The translations under genes and the position numbers were made by a program. The notes beneath the pieces were generated by a model. The model saw only the letters and a list, made by a program, of their open reading frames with translations. It made no database searches and was not told where the DNA came from. Shown in pieces: positions 31,480 through 42,859 of a DNA stretch of 64,000 nt (its first letter is position 1; each line of letters starts with the position of its first letter). Origin of the DNA: Asterias rubens (lineage: Eukaryota; Echinodermata; Asteroidea; Forcipulatida; Asteriidae); the NCBI RefSeq assembly GCF_902459465.1, contig NC_047076.1:12656146-12720145 (forward strand), given 5' to 3'.

Positions 31480-31842
31480 AGGAACACGTTGCCTTGGATA
31501 GGACGAGATAAAAACCGTTTATAACCGATCGTTACAAAATGCATATGGTGGGAAAGATGTTTTAGAAGTACATGTAGAATACCTCGAAATTGCTTGGTTT
31601 TCCTTTCACTTAGGGAACTAGCATGGTCGGCCATTTATGGGAGTCAAAAATTTGACTCGCTCCCATAAATGGCTGATTGTCTTATACGCTGAGGTAAAAG
31701 GAAAACCGAGCAATTTCGAGGCGTTTGTGTGGATCATTGTTTTCTACTTTTACAATCTCTTTCTACTCATATGCATTTTATTAAAAACAGTTACAAACGC
31801 TTTTCAAAGACCACCAAGATCGATCCAAGGCAACGTGTTCCT
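31480..31842 (+). mobile_element. MITE family B copy with central palindrome
   Basis: Ends AGGAACACGTTGCCTTGG and CCAAGGCAACGTGTTCCT. The centre reads GGCCATTTATGGGAGTC, then GACTCGCTCCCATAAATGGC. An AATAAA hexamer (31475-31480) overlaps its left edge and may serve as a poly(A) signal for paralogue 3. Confidence 0.9.
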
Positions 31843-32381
31843 AAAGGACAAAAATCCGGCTCACTCAAAACACAGGCAACAGAATCATTTTAAAATATAA
31901 CATTGTTTATCAATTCAGACAAAAGATTATCTTACTTTCATGTGACGTGTGGAAAATAAAGTGGAGAAAACCTTTCAGTGACGAATCACCCTTCATTTGT
32001 AACTTTTCGTTTTACTGAAGATTTTTTTGTGAACACATGTATTCTGCATTATGTCGCTACATTAAAAGTTGCGTTTATGTTTGACTTTCAGTTTTATGAA
32101 CTTTGCTTGAGGTGACATGTTCTTTTGTATTATCACATGTAAATTTTGTGGACCTAATCTTTGTTATAAACTTACATTAATCTTTGTTATAAACTTGTAT
32201 TTTTATTGATATCTGAAACAAAAAGTCGCATCCCCTTAAGGTGATCCCCTAGCTGCCGCTTCCCAGGTTGTATTGTAATTTGGGTGTGATCCCTGGCTAC
32301 ACGGCAGTTAACGGTTGTATGGCTTCTGACTGGTACCCCCGAACAAAAGATATTGACAAAATAGGGACACCGCCAATATAG

Positions 32382-32453
32382 GGCTAGATAGCTCAGTTGG
32401 TAGAGCGCTGGCACGTTAATCCAGAGGTCGTTGGTTCGAATCCCACTCTAGTC
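32382..32453 (+). tRNA. tRNA-like sequence (Lys-type body, GTT anticodon), probably not functional
   Basis: A 72-nt cloverleaf can be drawn. Acceptor GGCTAGA/TCTAGTC pairs over seven bases with one G-U. D stem GCTC/GAGC is perfect, with AGTTGGTA as loop. The T arm has GTTGG-TTCGAAT-CCCAC with one mismatch. The anticodon stem CTGGC/TCCAG has a mismatch at its last pair, and the loop ACGTTAA has C instead of U before the anticodon GTT. Body and D loop resemble tRNA-Lys. A pseudogene or SINE head is more likely than a working tRNA. Confidence 0.6.
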
Positions 32454-32459
32454 AATTCT

Positions 32460-34222
32460 TTGTTCAACCCCAAAAATCATTTACAAATTTACCCAGTCAG
32501 TTTCCCTTGTGGTTTATATTGATAAACTTACATTACAAAACCTTCAGACATCAAACTCAGAATTTACTGAAAGGCAGTCCAACAATGAATGGTACAAATA
32601 AATGTAACTCGACCATAAGTCTATGGCACATGCAAATGTAATACATGATATGCATGTGAACTTAACAGTTTGAGACTTAATTCATATAAGCGTGTAAATT
32701 GCAAACAAATATCACAAGCGACCTTAATTGTTGTTTAAGATCTTTCGCATAAACTGCACATGCATATGACACTTTTGGAAGTTCTTTTCAAAATTAAAAA
32801 AAGAAGAAGTTTTATTTGTATCACTGAATATTAATCGAATTCTCAATGAAAGTCATTATCCTTGTGACAACTGTATACATGTACATGTTTGAAAAAATAG
32901 TCAGGCCCTGCTACCACGTAAGCATTTTTGTTAAATTCATTTTTTAGTAGAATACGGTAGAGATATTTTGATAAGTTTATAGTTGTTAGATACAAAGGCC
33001 AATTACAGGCTCATTGTTTGTTGGGCTCGGTAACAAATTATCGGCATTTTTTTTTCACAATTTATATGTGGTGAAAAACGTTAACTGAGTAAACTAAAAT
33101 AAGTAAAAAAATCGGCTTCAGATTCTATTAAGTGTATCAGTCACAAAAAAGTAGAATCAAAATAAAAACCGACTATTGCATTGTACATAACGCTTTTATT
33201 AGAAAACCCAAATTAATGTTTTATCTGCATTTTTTTTCATCTGCAAATCATAATCACATGATCGATGATGATAATAGCCCCACTGCTCTTAAGATCCATT
33301 GGTGCGAACTATTAACTGTTAAAACAATGGCGATTACATTATACAAAAGTGGATTTTAAAAAAGCCTGTGCGAACATTCTAATGAAAATTTACTTGTAAT
33401 TGTTCCATATTCAAAAGCCCTCTGTAATGACATGTAATAACATAAAATAGCATGTAAAACTAATGTGTAAAAGAAACAGGGCCGCACTGCTATTCACCTT
33501 TTTTGGATAAGTGGCCACTGAAGACCTTTATCATGGTGCAGACATCTGGAAGAGGCTGGAAGAACAAAGTAGTCTGGTTCCTATTTGCATAATGATAATT
33601 AGCATTCATTATTGTTATTCAATACGGGGAATGTGACCAAGATGGCAGCATGATAATGGTCTATTGTTACTAGTAACGATTAACACTGCCTTTCGCAAAT
33701 CTTTTCCCAATTCCTGGAATGGCAAAAAAGTTAAAGGCATTTTCGTTATTTGTATTTTGTATCTGTGTGCAAAAAGTTAGTTACAATTTAGTTATGAAAT
33801 ATGGAATTGTGGCAAAATTGCACCTTCACCAGTTTAGTTATTTGTTGAGCATTGGGATGAATGAAAACTGCATTTGAGTACATGCTTGTATTGGCCTATA
33901 TGCATATAATGCAGCTACATACACAGTTATTTACTGGTCGAATGTTGCATCAAAAGAGTTGCTTACTAAAATGGTGTCCAGAGATCACATCATTTTGTGC
34001 ATTCCATGCTCTTAATATGTAGCCCACTGTTGTGTAGGAATCATTACATGAACTAAATTGCATATTGACACATTGCATTTGATAGGTTACTGTTGACTTA
34101 TATGGAGGCCTACTGATATTTAGTATTAAACTTTCTTGTCTCTTTTGAAAATCAATTTGCCCATGACCAAAGGATTTCATGTTATTTAATCGAAATAGTG
34201 TATCATTTCTCTATATCAACAG
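32460..34222. other. Non-coding stretch, nothing recognised
   Basis: AT-rich sequence. CAAGATGGCAGC at about 33640 is a YY1-like word. No gene or clear repeat seen. It probably contains the promoter or leader intron of the gene starting at 34289. Confidence 0.4.
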
Positions 34223-34314
34223 ATTTGTCACCACTGTCATTGGTTATCTAACCACGAACTAAATTGGCGGCTTGCCAAATGCACCAAAATGTCAAGCAAG
34301 TTTGATGAATCAAG
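34223..34314 (+). CDS. First coding exon of an unrecognised gene (ATG at 34289)
   Basis: Acceptor CTCTATATCAACAG ends at 34222 and donor CAAG|GTAGGC begins at 34315. Within the 92-nt exon an ATG with A at -3 (34289) opens MSSKFDES and leaves two bases (phase 2). The exon at 41047-41124 continues this frame exactly. The 66 nt before the ATG are 5' UTR, so a further leader exon lies upstream. Product unknown. Confidence 0.5.
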
Positions 34315-34529
34315 GTAGGCTTAATTCTAAGCGATAAAGTGGATTGTTTTTCCCAACGAGGGATGTATTGTTGAAGTTCATTGTCTGTTGTTGTAACGGT
34401 TTGAACGACGCCGTACAAGACGTTTCAATTATTGTTAAATAAATTTGTTATTTTCATTGTTAATAAAAATTTGTTCTATTTGTATTTAACTAAGCACCGA
34501 TCATGATGTTGTTAAGCACACATTCTTTA

Positions 34530-34690
34530 TAGCAGGGCCCAATATGAAATTGTGTCTAGCAAGTTTCTCTGCTAAGCATAATCGGCAGGGAACCAAGTCG
34601 AACAGTGTACATAACGAGGAGTTTTGGCTGGTAACTTGTTTCTGCTTAGCAACAATGTGTCTTTGCTAAGCCACTTTCGTGCTTAATTAT
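34530..34690. mobile_element. Degenerate copy of palindromic MITE family D
   Basis: AGGGCCCAATATGAAATTGTG, CTGCTAAGCATAATCGGCAGG and GCTTAGCAACAATGTG match the family D elements at 37429-37903. The copy is incomplete. Confidence 0.55.
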
Positions 34691-34985
34691 TATAACCGGC
34701 TTAAAATACGTTGACGAGATTTAAGACCATTCCTGTATAGATTGTAGATTGTGTGCTCAACAAGTTCATGAAGATACAGGCTTTGTCATTGTGTCTGATT
34801 AATGTCCACATAAACTTCAGGCATGCAGCTTTCCCTCTTTTTAAGCGTCAGTTTTACCATTCAAAATTGAAAAGTACATGTAATACTATACAAAAATATT
34901 TAAATTTTGTAGTTTCTTCTTTTGTGAAGTTACAGTTGCATGCCTGAAACTTGAAATATGCTAAACTGATCAACATACTTCTTTA

Positions 34986-35272
34986 AAGGCACTGAACACT
35001 GGTAATTGTCAAAGACAAGTATTCTCACTTGGTGTATCCCAACAAATGCTTAAAATAACAAACCTGTGAAAGTTTGGACTGATTTGGTCATTGTAGTTGC
35101 AAGAACATGTTGAAAGAGAAACACCCTCGTACAAAATAGTGTGCTTTCAGATAGGAATATAAGGATTCTGGCCAGTAGTCTTAATATTTGAGTGGGAGAA
35201 ATTACCTCTTTTAAAAATAAGTTTGGTAACTAATTTGAGTAATGACCAAACGTGTCCAGTGTCTTTAACAGG
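34986..35272 (-). mobile_element. MITE family A, shortened diverged copy
   Basis: Begins AAAGGCACTGAACACTGGTAA, keeps ACAAACCTGTGAAAGTTTGGA, and ends CGTGTCCAGTGTCTTTAA. Confidence 0.8.
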
Positions 35273-35358
35273 GCTCACCGGTAACAAAGATCAACAGTGC
35301 TGTTACTGAACCAGAGGGTCAATCAGGTCCTTTGTTTTTTACCACTGGGGATTGGGTT

Positions 35359-35603
35359 GAGAGGGGGGGGGGGGGCAATAGCAAGCCCATTTTCTTGAGG
35401 AAACAATACAGTATTACTATAAGTCACTACATGCAGATGACTGGTTTTACACGCTTCCTGTGAAAAGGGGTGTTTTTACAAAGCACTGTATGGTCTTGAG
35501 ACTGTAAATCTGGTCTCTCCTCCCCCCCCCCCCCCCCTCGGAAAATGTGTGTCCCCCTATTTACACCCCCTCCCCTACCCCCCCCCCCCCCCCCCCCCCC
35601 CAA
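35359..35603. repeat. G run followed by two C-rich runs
   Basis: A run of about 15 G at 35360 is followed by C runs at 35521-35537 and 35578-35600. The opposite-strand runs could form quadruplex or hairpin DNA and are hard to assemble. No gene. Confidence 0.8.
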
Positions 35604-35639
35604 TACAGCCCCAACCTCCATTTATGACGGACCTTGAAC

Positions 35640-37174
35640 AAAGGGCCCTCTTTTGAATCCTCCAACTTCTCACGTTTGGGCAAATGTTTGTAAATTTGAT
35701 AGCCCAATCATTCATGGGGACTATATATTATAGTAAATAAAATAAAAAAAGGATGGAATGGTGTTTAGGGTAGGACGTATTGGCTTTAAAAAGCGGAAAT
35801 CGGGTAACACTAGCGTGATAGCGCCCTCCATGCATTTGTGACTCATTATAAATCGTACGATCGGTTTAGCGTGCCCAAAGGGTGATGAGAATACATGTAG
35901 ATTGTTTGTAATAGCGCCCCCAAGGCCTGATTGTGTAGTTACCTACAACACAGGGAAGTTGACGAATTACCAAAAAACTGCCGTAGAGGGTGCACATGAT
36001 CTATGTGAGATAGAGCGAAACAAAAGATGGAGAAATTTCATTCGATCCAAAATACACTGACTCGTTCCCAGATGGCCCCCTCAGGACGTGGGAGCGATAT
36101 GTTACAGCAAACTTGTTTTCAGGGCAGCCAATCAAGTAAAACTAATTTGGTTTTGCTTCTTGGCAATATTTTTGCAAGAAAGAGACAGGTGTCTGTAATA
36201 TAAATAGAAGTTGCTCCCAGTGATTCGACAAAAGAAACTTTGTCATCAAGAACTGCAACGAGAAACATAGACAGCCTCATATTCATGTGCAAGACGGAGA
36301 TCAAAGAATATTGTATTTAAGACTGGCGGGAACTTCAGCTGAGATGTGTCCTATTCCTTGTTGGCATCTAGTTGCACACTGATCATGATCGTACGGCGCC
36401 CTCTACAGTCGGCACTGAGACCACTCAGCCATTTTTCGCGCAGTAGAAAAGTGTCACAGCGATTGATATAATACAAGGCAGTGCCAAAAACCGTGTATGT
36501 GTAGCATAGTCTTCTGAATCAGTCTTTCTCTGCACTTAAAACACCCTTTCGTCTTTAAACACTTTTGTTTTGACACGAACTTTTAAAACTTTTAGTCATT
36601 TTAAAACCAAGTGTCCATTGTGAAACTTGTCTTTATAGATTCATAACAAAATTAACTAGGTAAATGCATCTCTCACTTTTCGGTATTCGGGTGAAGGTAA
36701 TTTTGAGTGAACTTGAAAAGAGGGTGGGGGTGACTTGCTGAAGAGTGTTTGCCGCCCGCAAAAACAAAGTGCCTATAATTATTCAAGAAGGGTATGTCCA
36801 ATCAATTATCAATGGTCATCTAGCCGGCACGATGATCAGAGCAAAATCCACCGTGCAAGCTGATGCTGTCATCATGGTATGATTGAAAGTAAAAAAAGGA
36901 GGCAATGTATTTTTCTGCCCATCAAAATCGGCACTGCTGTGTTATTGATTTTAAATGGTGTTTTGTTTCCTTGAATCGATCCAATAAAGGGAATCCTTAA
37001 AAAGAAATCTGGAAATTTGTGTGGATTGTAACTTTAAAGTTTAGAGGGAAAAAGTCCTACCCGGGGGAAGACGGAACCACTGAGACCGATCTGGGCTTTG
37101 GCTGAACATTCTCCTGGGGCGACATCTTCATGGTGCTGAGAATAGTGATTGCTCACTGGTGATCTGGTACAGCC
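35640..37174. other. Intronic stretch, nothing recognised
   Basis: Presumed first intron of the gene at 34289. It contains several AGCGCC(C/A)-type words (35820, 35920, 36398) but no coding signal. Confidence 0.4.
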
Positions 37175-37937
37175 AGTGCACTGGACACTATTGGTCAGCA
37201 TAAAACACAATTGTTAGCATTACAAAGTAAACACATTGAGAAAGGCTCCCTCTGAAGTAACGTATAGTTTTCGAGAAAGAAGTTCACTCAAACAAGTTAT
37301 AAAATACTTCAGTTGAAGTCTTTTATTTATGCATCTGAAGCCTCAATAATTATTATACCCCAAATGTTTACAGAATTGTTATTTTTATGCATTATGTCGG
37401 GATTCATCAAGTCAGAGTACTGGGCCCTATTTCATAGAGCTGATAAGCACGAAAATCTGCTCAGCATGAAATTTCTTCCATGAAAACGGGATTACCAACC
37501 AAATTTCCATGATTCTTTCAGGATATGCAAATAATAGCTGATTACCAGTCACAAGCAATACGCAACATTTGAGAATTTGGTTGGTAATCTTATATTATGA
37601 AGGAAGAAATGTCATGCTAAGCAAATTTTCGTGCTTAGCAGCTCAACGACATTGTGCCCTGGGCCCAATTTCATAGAGCTGCTGAGCACACACATTTGCT
37701 TAGCATGAAATTTCTTCCTTGTTAAAAACAGGATCACCAACCAAACTTTCATTTGTTGCATATTGCTTGTTCCTGCTATTCAGCTGTTCTTTGTTTATCC
37801 TGAAAATCACATGGAAAAGTGGTTGGTAATCCTGTTTTCATCAAGGAAGAAATTTCATGCTAAGCAAATTTTTGTGCTTAGCAGCTCTATGAAATTGGGC
37901 CCTGGTCTTTGACAATTACCAAACGTGTCCAGTGCCT
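37175..37937 (-). mobile_element. MITE family A copy split by a pair of family D MITEs
   Basis: The left part starts GTGCACTGGACACTATTGG. The right part ends CGTGTCCAGTGCCT with TTAA behind it. Between them lie two family D elements (37429-37903). The family A copy is older than the D insertion. Confidence 0.75.
37429..37903. mobile_element. Two head-to-tail palindromic MITEs (family D)
   Basis: Each unit of about 230-240 bp runs from GGGCCC(T/A)ATTTCATAGAGCTG to its complement, with TGCT(T/C)AGCATGAAATTTCTTCC arms and GGTTGGTAAT inside. The units abut at about 37662 (GTGCCCTGGGCCCAATTTC). Confidence 0.85.
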
Positions 37938-38719
37938 TTAAGAACTCGCACTGTTCAGTGGTGATGTTCATTGATTCCGGGCTTGCGATTGCGGGCATTT
38001 GGTCCAGATTTTGGTCAAGCGAAGATCGTGGACGTGATTTTTTTCTCGGACGCGTGGAGTGACCGCTAGTAGCAATTTTGCTGTTCTGGGTCATGTCATT
38101 ATTCGATATTAATAAATCCTGGGGAGATTTTCCCACCCGCTTGTATATTATTGTTGATACACGAGGTTAAAAGGCAAAGGATGTTTTTTAGATGTGGAGA
38201 TTGTGATTATATAAACGCTACCTGATGGAAGACTAAAAATAAGATGTAATCGGCAGTTTTGAGTTGCTCGATTTGGCATCTATAAAACTACGATCTCTGA
38301 CATAAAACGATCTAACATCGCCTTAACAACAACTACAAACAAACAATAAAACAAAACACATATCAACGGAAGTTGTCTGTCTATAATCAATAAATAAAGG
38401 TTTGTATTTAAAAAAAATCATAAAAAAATAAATACTCAATGTTCAATGTATACAGAGTTGTCAATGTAAGTAAATTTTCCATGAATTCATGCAGTGGCAA
38501 AATGATATTACATAATTTTCATTAGTTAGAGTTAATTCATTCTGCAAAAAAATATTCATTAACATAAAACATAATATGCCTAAAATGAGAAGCGCCAGAA
38601 ATAAAATCAAAGTCAAAAATATTTTCTTCTCCGGGCTGCTCGCTCGCTGGACCGTGAAAACATTGTGATTAATCAAGAGAGCAACAAATTAACGATGATC
38701 AGAACCATGGTATCATTCA

Positions 38720-38910
38720 ATACGTCGCCGTCCAGGAACAAAATAATGTAATACCAGCCGAGAATCGGGTCGCGAGAGCCCTCGGGGCACGACGCTAGGA
38801 CAGGGTTCAGCTACCGTCCCTCGTGGGTCGTGGATCGTTCTCGTCGACGGTGGATGATTTTCCGATTGAGTGCGCACAGAGTGCATCCTAGGCCCAGCGA
38901 GTGCTATTCC
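38720..38910. promoter_or_regulatory. CpG-rich island
   Basis: The stretch has far more CG dinucleotides (TCGCCGTCC, GGGTCGCGAG, TCTCGTCGACGG) than the AT-rich surroundings. It could be a promoter or an unmethylated element. No TATA box or start codon in good context was found near it. Confidence 0.3.
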
Positions 38911-39639
38911 TAGGCTGTGGTTTTTGTGTGAGGGGGGGGGGGGGGCTGTGCAGCCGGTTAAAATTATGGTGATTATGTGATGACATTTTGCACTATATCC
39001 TGGTTATACTTTGATATCTTCTTTTTGTAATATATTTACTTGTACTAATCAATTCAAGAACACCCCTGTATTTTCAGTTGAATGTTGACGATACTTTGGA
39101 AACCTATTTACTCCGAATCGAGCCTTCAAACATTGATCTAGGTCCTATATTGGTATCAGCTGTGCAGCCCACACGCACACTTACGCTCTTACCATGTATA
39201 TTTCATGTAAGAGTTGCACTCCAATGGACAATTACTGCAATTAAGTCCGTATTCGTTTGTGTAAATTGTGAACGGGCGCGTTTCCACCTTCCGGTTGGCG
39301 AATACCTTATCAATAGGCTTACATGATTTAAATTACTCCAGTGGCAAGGTTTTTACCAGCGCCGGTTCACCGTTAAAAACCCATTATTAGGGCTATACTG
39401 CAGACTTGTTTATAAGGTCGTACGAAGACGCCTGGAACTGGAGCTTTCTAGTTTGTTAAAGTCGATTGGTAGGCGTACGTACATACAAACAATCAGAGTT
39501 GAAAATTCGAATTGAGGCGTACTAATGATGCTGGGTTCGTGTATTACGCCTAATCACACCCCTTGGGGCGTATTAAAATGCTCAGTGTTTTTTCCTCAAG
39601 GTAGCTTATGTGGTGGTACGTTTTGAAGTATGAGACATG

Positions 39640-39878
39640 CCCAATGGTTTATAAGGTGCTGTGGCGCAATATGCTGTCGATCAGACCAGGAAGACCGGGC
39701 GATCTCCTTCTTTTTACGGGAGTGACCTGGGTTCCTTTTACGTGAATAACAACAACATACGGGACCAACGTCTTTACGTCCAATCCGAAGGACGCAGTAA
39801 TAATAGTGGATAAGTGTTTTGACTTAAAGGACACCCGTGTCACGACCGGGACTCGAACCAGACAAACGTATGGCCAGT
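39640..39878 (-). mobile_element. tRNA-derived SINE with conserved central domain
   Basis: On the minus strand a B box (GGTTCGAGTCCCGG) is followed by a TGTCCTTTAAGTCAAAACACTT stretch, then the conserved block GCGTCCTTCGGATTGGACGT and GTTGGTCCCGTATGTTG. This block is shared by tRNA SINEs of many invertebrates and deuterostomes. The A-box part is missing, so the copy is 5'-truncated. Confidence 0.7.
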
Positions 39879-40163
39879 GTTCGTCTCGTGAAAAATGTTT
39901 GTTAGTAGGGCGTGTACGTGAATCTAAAAAATAAATGTATGAATCTTTATACCTAGTATGGGGGTGAACAACACAGCTATCTCAAATCCTTGACTCAGTG
40001 TTGGCTTTTAAATGTTCGCTTTTCACAAATTTCCTATGCCCTTTGTAATCATTTTGATTTACTCCTTCGCCGACATTTTTAAATTAATTTACCATTCCCT
40101 CGTCACAATGCGCCGATGACACAGACAGAGTACACACACAAATATAGTAACCGTAGACACAGG

Positions 40164-40455
40164 TTAAAGGCAGTGATACCTTTGGTAAATGTTCATGACT
40201 ATAAACATAAAAACCTGTACAAAGTGTGACTCAATTGGTCATCAAGTTGCAAGAAAATAGTGGAAGAAACAACCGTGTTGCACAAATCGGTGTACTTTCA
40301 GATGCCTATAATAAATGGCTTCACTGAAGTTTGTTTTAACATTTAAGTGAGAAAATACCTCCCCTCAAAAACTACCCCGTTACTTCAGCTCGTTAATATC
40401 AAGGAGGTTTTTATGCTAACAGTTATTTTGAGTAATAGTGTTCAGTGCCTTTAAG
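40164..40455 (-). mobile_element. MITE family A, diverged copy
   Basis: TTAAAGGCAGTGATACCTTTGG at the left and TAGTGTTCAGTGCCTTTAA at the right, with partial core. Confidence 0.8.
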
Positions 40456-41046
40456 ACGTACAAGGAAGACAGACAGTGACGGGGACAGAATGACAACCGA
40501 ATATGCTGCACTGTTTGCTGGTTGCTCTTGAACAAACACAATAAGTCGCGCTATTTTAGTACAATATAGACAAGGTTCTGCGCCTCAATTTGCTCCAAAT
40601 GTCCTCGAGTGCACAGGAAGTAATTGATATTATGCCCGTGTGATGCCGCTCGCTCGCAGCCATCCTTCGTTATACAAATAAAAAGTGAGAGATGTGGAGA
40701 GACCACTGGTACCTTCCATCGCTCGGATGTGGGTGTACTATGATGCAAGAAGCAAAAAACAACGGACCTGTCTATTAATCTAGAGAGTCTGTACGGACAT
40801 TATTTATTTCCCTGCAATAAAGTGCTAGCTGTATTCGACTACCGGCCTAACCGAATCCCAGTTTCACCTTATTGCTATTTTCTGATAGTGTGTGAAGACA
40901 CTATTTTTGTCTTTCTCTGATTGAGAGGTTCATGCAAATCATAAAAGAGGCTCATGCAAAATGTACCCTCAGAGACATCTTATGATCATTGTGCAAGTTT
41001 TTAAGAAATCATTTACACAGGTTTTGTTATTTCATTTTACCCACAG

Positions 41047-41124
41047 GCAAAACATATCCCATTCAGAAGAAAGATTCTGGAACATGAAAGCTTTACAAAC
41101 GGAAAGACAGCTTCTGAAAAAAAG
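41047..41124 (+). CDS. Second coding exon of the unrecognised gene
   Basis: A strong acceptor (TTTCATTTTACCCACAG) and a strong donor (AAAAG|GTAAGC) enclose 78 nt. Taking one base to complete the codon from 34314, it reads ISHSEERFWNMKALQTERQ and on to LLKK, ending again in phase 2. The charged, helical composition looks like the start of a coiled coil. Exon phases agree with 34223-34314 and no stop occurs. The intron would be 6732 bp. Product not recognised. Confidence 0.5.
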
Positions 41125-41162
41125 GTAAGCCTTATCAAAATTCATATTTATTTCTCTGGTTA

Positions 41163-41522
41163 AAGGCACTGGACAGTCTTGGTATTTACTTAAAAAAGAA
41201 GACTTTCTTTGTAACGAGCAGTGGAAAACTATTGAGAGTATAAGACATTGCTAGAAACGGCTACCCTTGAAGAAAAGTAGTTTTTGAGAAAGAGTTACAA
41301 TTTCTCACTCGAACAATAAAATATTCCAGCTGGAGCCTTTTGTTGTACATCTGCTGTAAGCACACAAAGTAATGCAAAAGGGTGTTTTTTCTCTCATTAA
41401 GATCTTGCAAATGCAATGACCAATTGAGTCAAAATTTTCACAGATTTTTTATTTTATGCCTATGTTGGGATACACCGAGTGAGAAGACTGGTCTTTGACA
41501 ACCATCGTGTCCAGTGCCTTTA
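41163..41522 (+). mobile_element. MITE family A, diverged copy
   Basis: TTAAAGGCACTGGACAGTCTTGG left, CATCGTGTCCAGTGCCTTTAA right. It lies 38 bp downstream of the exon donor at 41125. Confidence 0.85.
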
Positions 41523-42840
41523 ACTTATCAAAGTCATCAACCTACTGTCATATCACTGAAGGGATATCAGAGAGCCTCTTCTCGCGTGAAATTTTGCACT
41601 CGCCATGGCACCAAAATTCCCTTCGTTTGAGACGTGGCAGAACAGGTTTATAGTGTTTTCATTCGCAACATATTTATAACACTTAACACAAACTGACGTG
41701 GCAAGGAGTGTGGATATTGACAATTCGGACTGGCGTTAATATAAACCACTGATGAACGTCAAGCCTGTCACAAATGCACTGTGCGTGATGAAAACCTGTC
41801 TATAGGTGGACGTGAAGAAGAACAAACAATCAAAGAACAGTTGGGGGAAACTTTAGAGTTACGTAAAGGTGCATTCACTTTGTGTAATATCAAGGTTTAA
41901 AGTTGTATAGTTAAATTCACCGAAAGGCTTGGCCGGCAAATCGGAAGCCAATAAATGTTGTAAATGGTGTTAGAACACATTAGTGGCAAATAATGTGTTG
42001 GAAGTTACGGTTTTGCTATTTGAAAAATGTTCGGATGACATTTTAAGTTCTCGTTGTCTTATGAGAGTTGAGGACCCTTTTGACACTTCAAACGAATGAA
42101 ACTTGTTTGAAACCACTGTTTTTACAGTATCATCGGGCTTAACCAAGCAAAATCATGCAACTTATGACTTCGATGCAGAGGTACCCGAAACAATAAATCT
42201 AAACAACGATGTTTTTGTCCTCACCAATCCGGTATATAACACCTTTAAGTAATAAAGTCTGAATTCGTGCCAAGTCCCAGTGAAGCTCAAATCAAAATAG
42301 ATTGTTGTACAGACGGACACAAACCAACTACCGATCAACAGTCTGTGATAACTGATTGCTAGCTGCAAGACAAAATATTACTGATTAACCTCGTCCCCAC
42401 AATTTGATTTAAAGGTTATATTGTCGTATAAACACTTACATTTGGATTGGAGAAGGATGTATTGTCAAATAAGACCGCTGAGGTAGCTCAGTACTGAAGT
42501 GATGAGGTTATATCGGTTTTGAAAGTAAAGTACTTTTTTTTGTAAGCTGATTTGAATTTGAATTTGAATTGAGCATGATTGGAGATGAATGTTTATACAA
42601 ATAGTGAAGTAATGGTACATGGACGAATGCAGTACCGGTTACACATTCAGTAAGTCGCTATACCTCCGCTTCCATGTTCAATTGATTGAAACATAAAATT
42701 GTTAGACAAGGTTAGCCATAAAGTTTTTAAGTGATGTAATTTGTTGAGGCCCTTATCCCTTCTTCAAATAATGTTAGCTGAGGGCAGCACGTATCATGCA
42801 ACCATTCCGGTAATTTAGACGAGGTTTGAACGAAACGACG
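41523..42840. other. Intronic stretch, LINE tail at 42520-42575
   Basis: GGTTTTGAAAGTAAAGTAC and GTAAGCTGATTTGAATTTGAA resemble the 3' tail of a CR1-like LINE ending in a TTGAAT repeat. Otherwise nothing recognised. Confidence 0.4.
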
Positions 42841-42859
42841 TCGGCCTAATCGTTTTAGG

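Noticed and set aside
37855..38136. Minus-strand open stretch with a basic RPRKKSRPRS segment
   Set aside because: No ATG at the beginning, weak acceptor, and it runs directly into a MITE. Kept only as a remote exon possibility.
38461..38676. Possible transmembrane protein (minus strand)
   Set aside because: The hydrophobic stretch comes from T-rich, intron-like sequence ending in TTTTTTTGCAG. There is no ATG in frame and no splice context.
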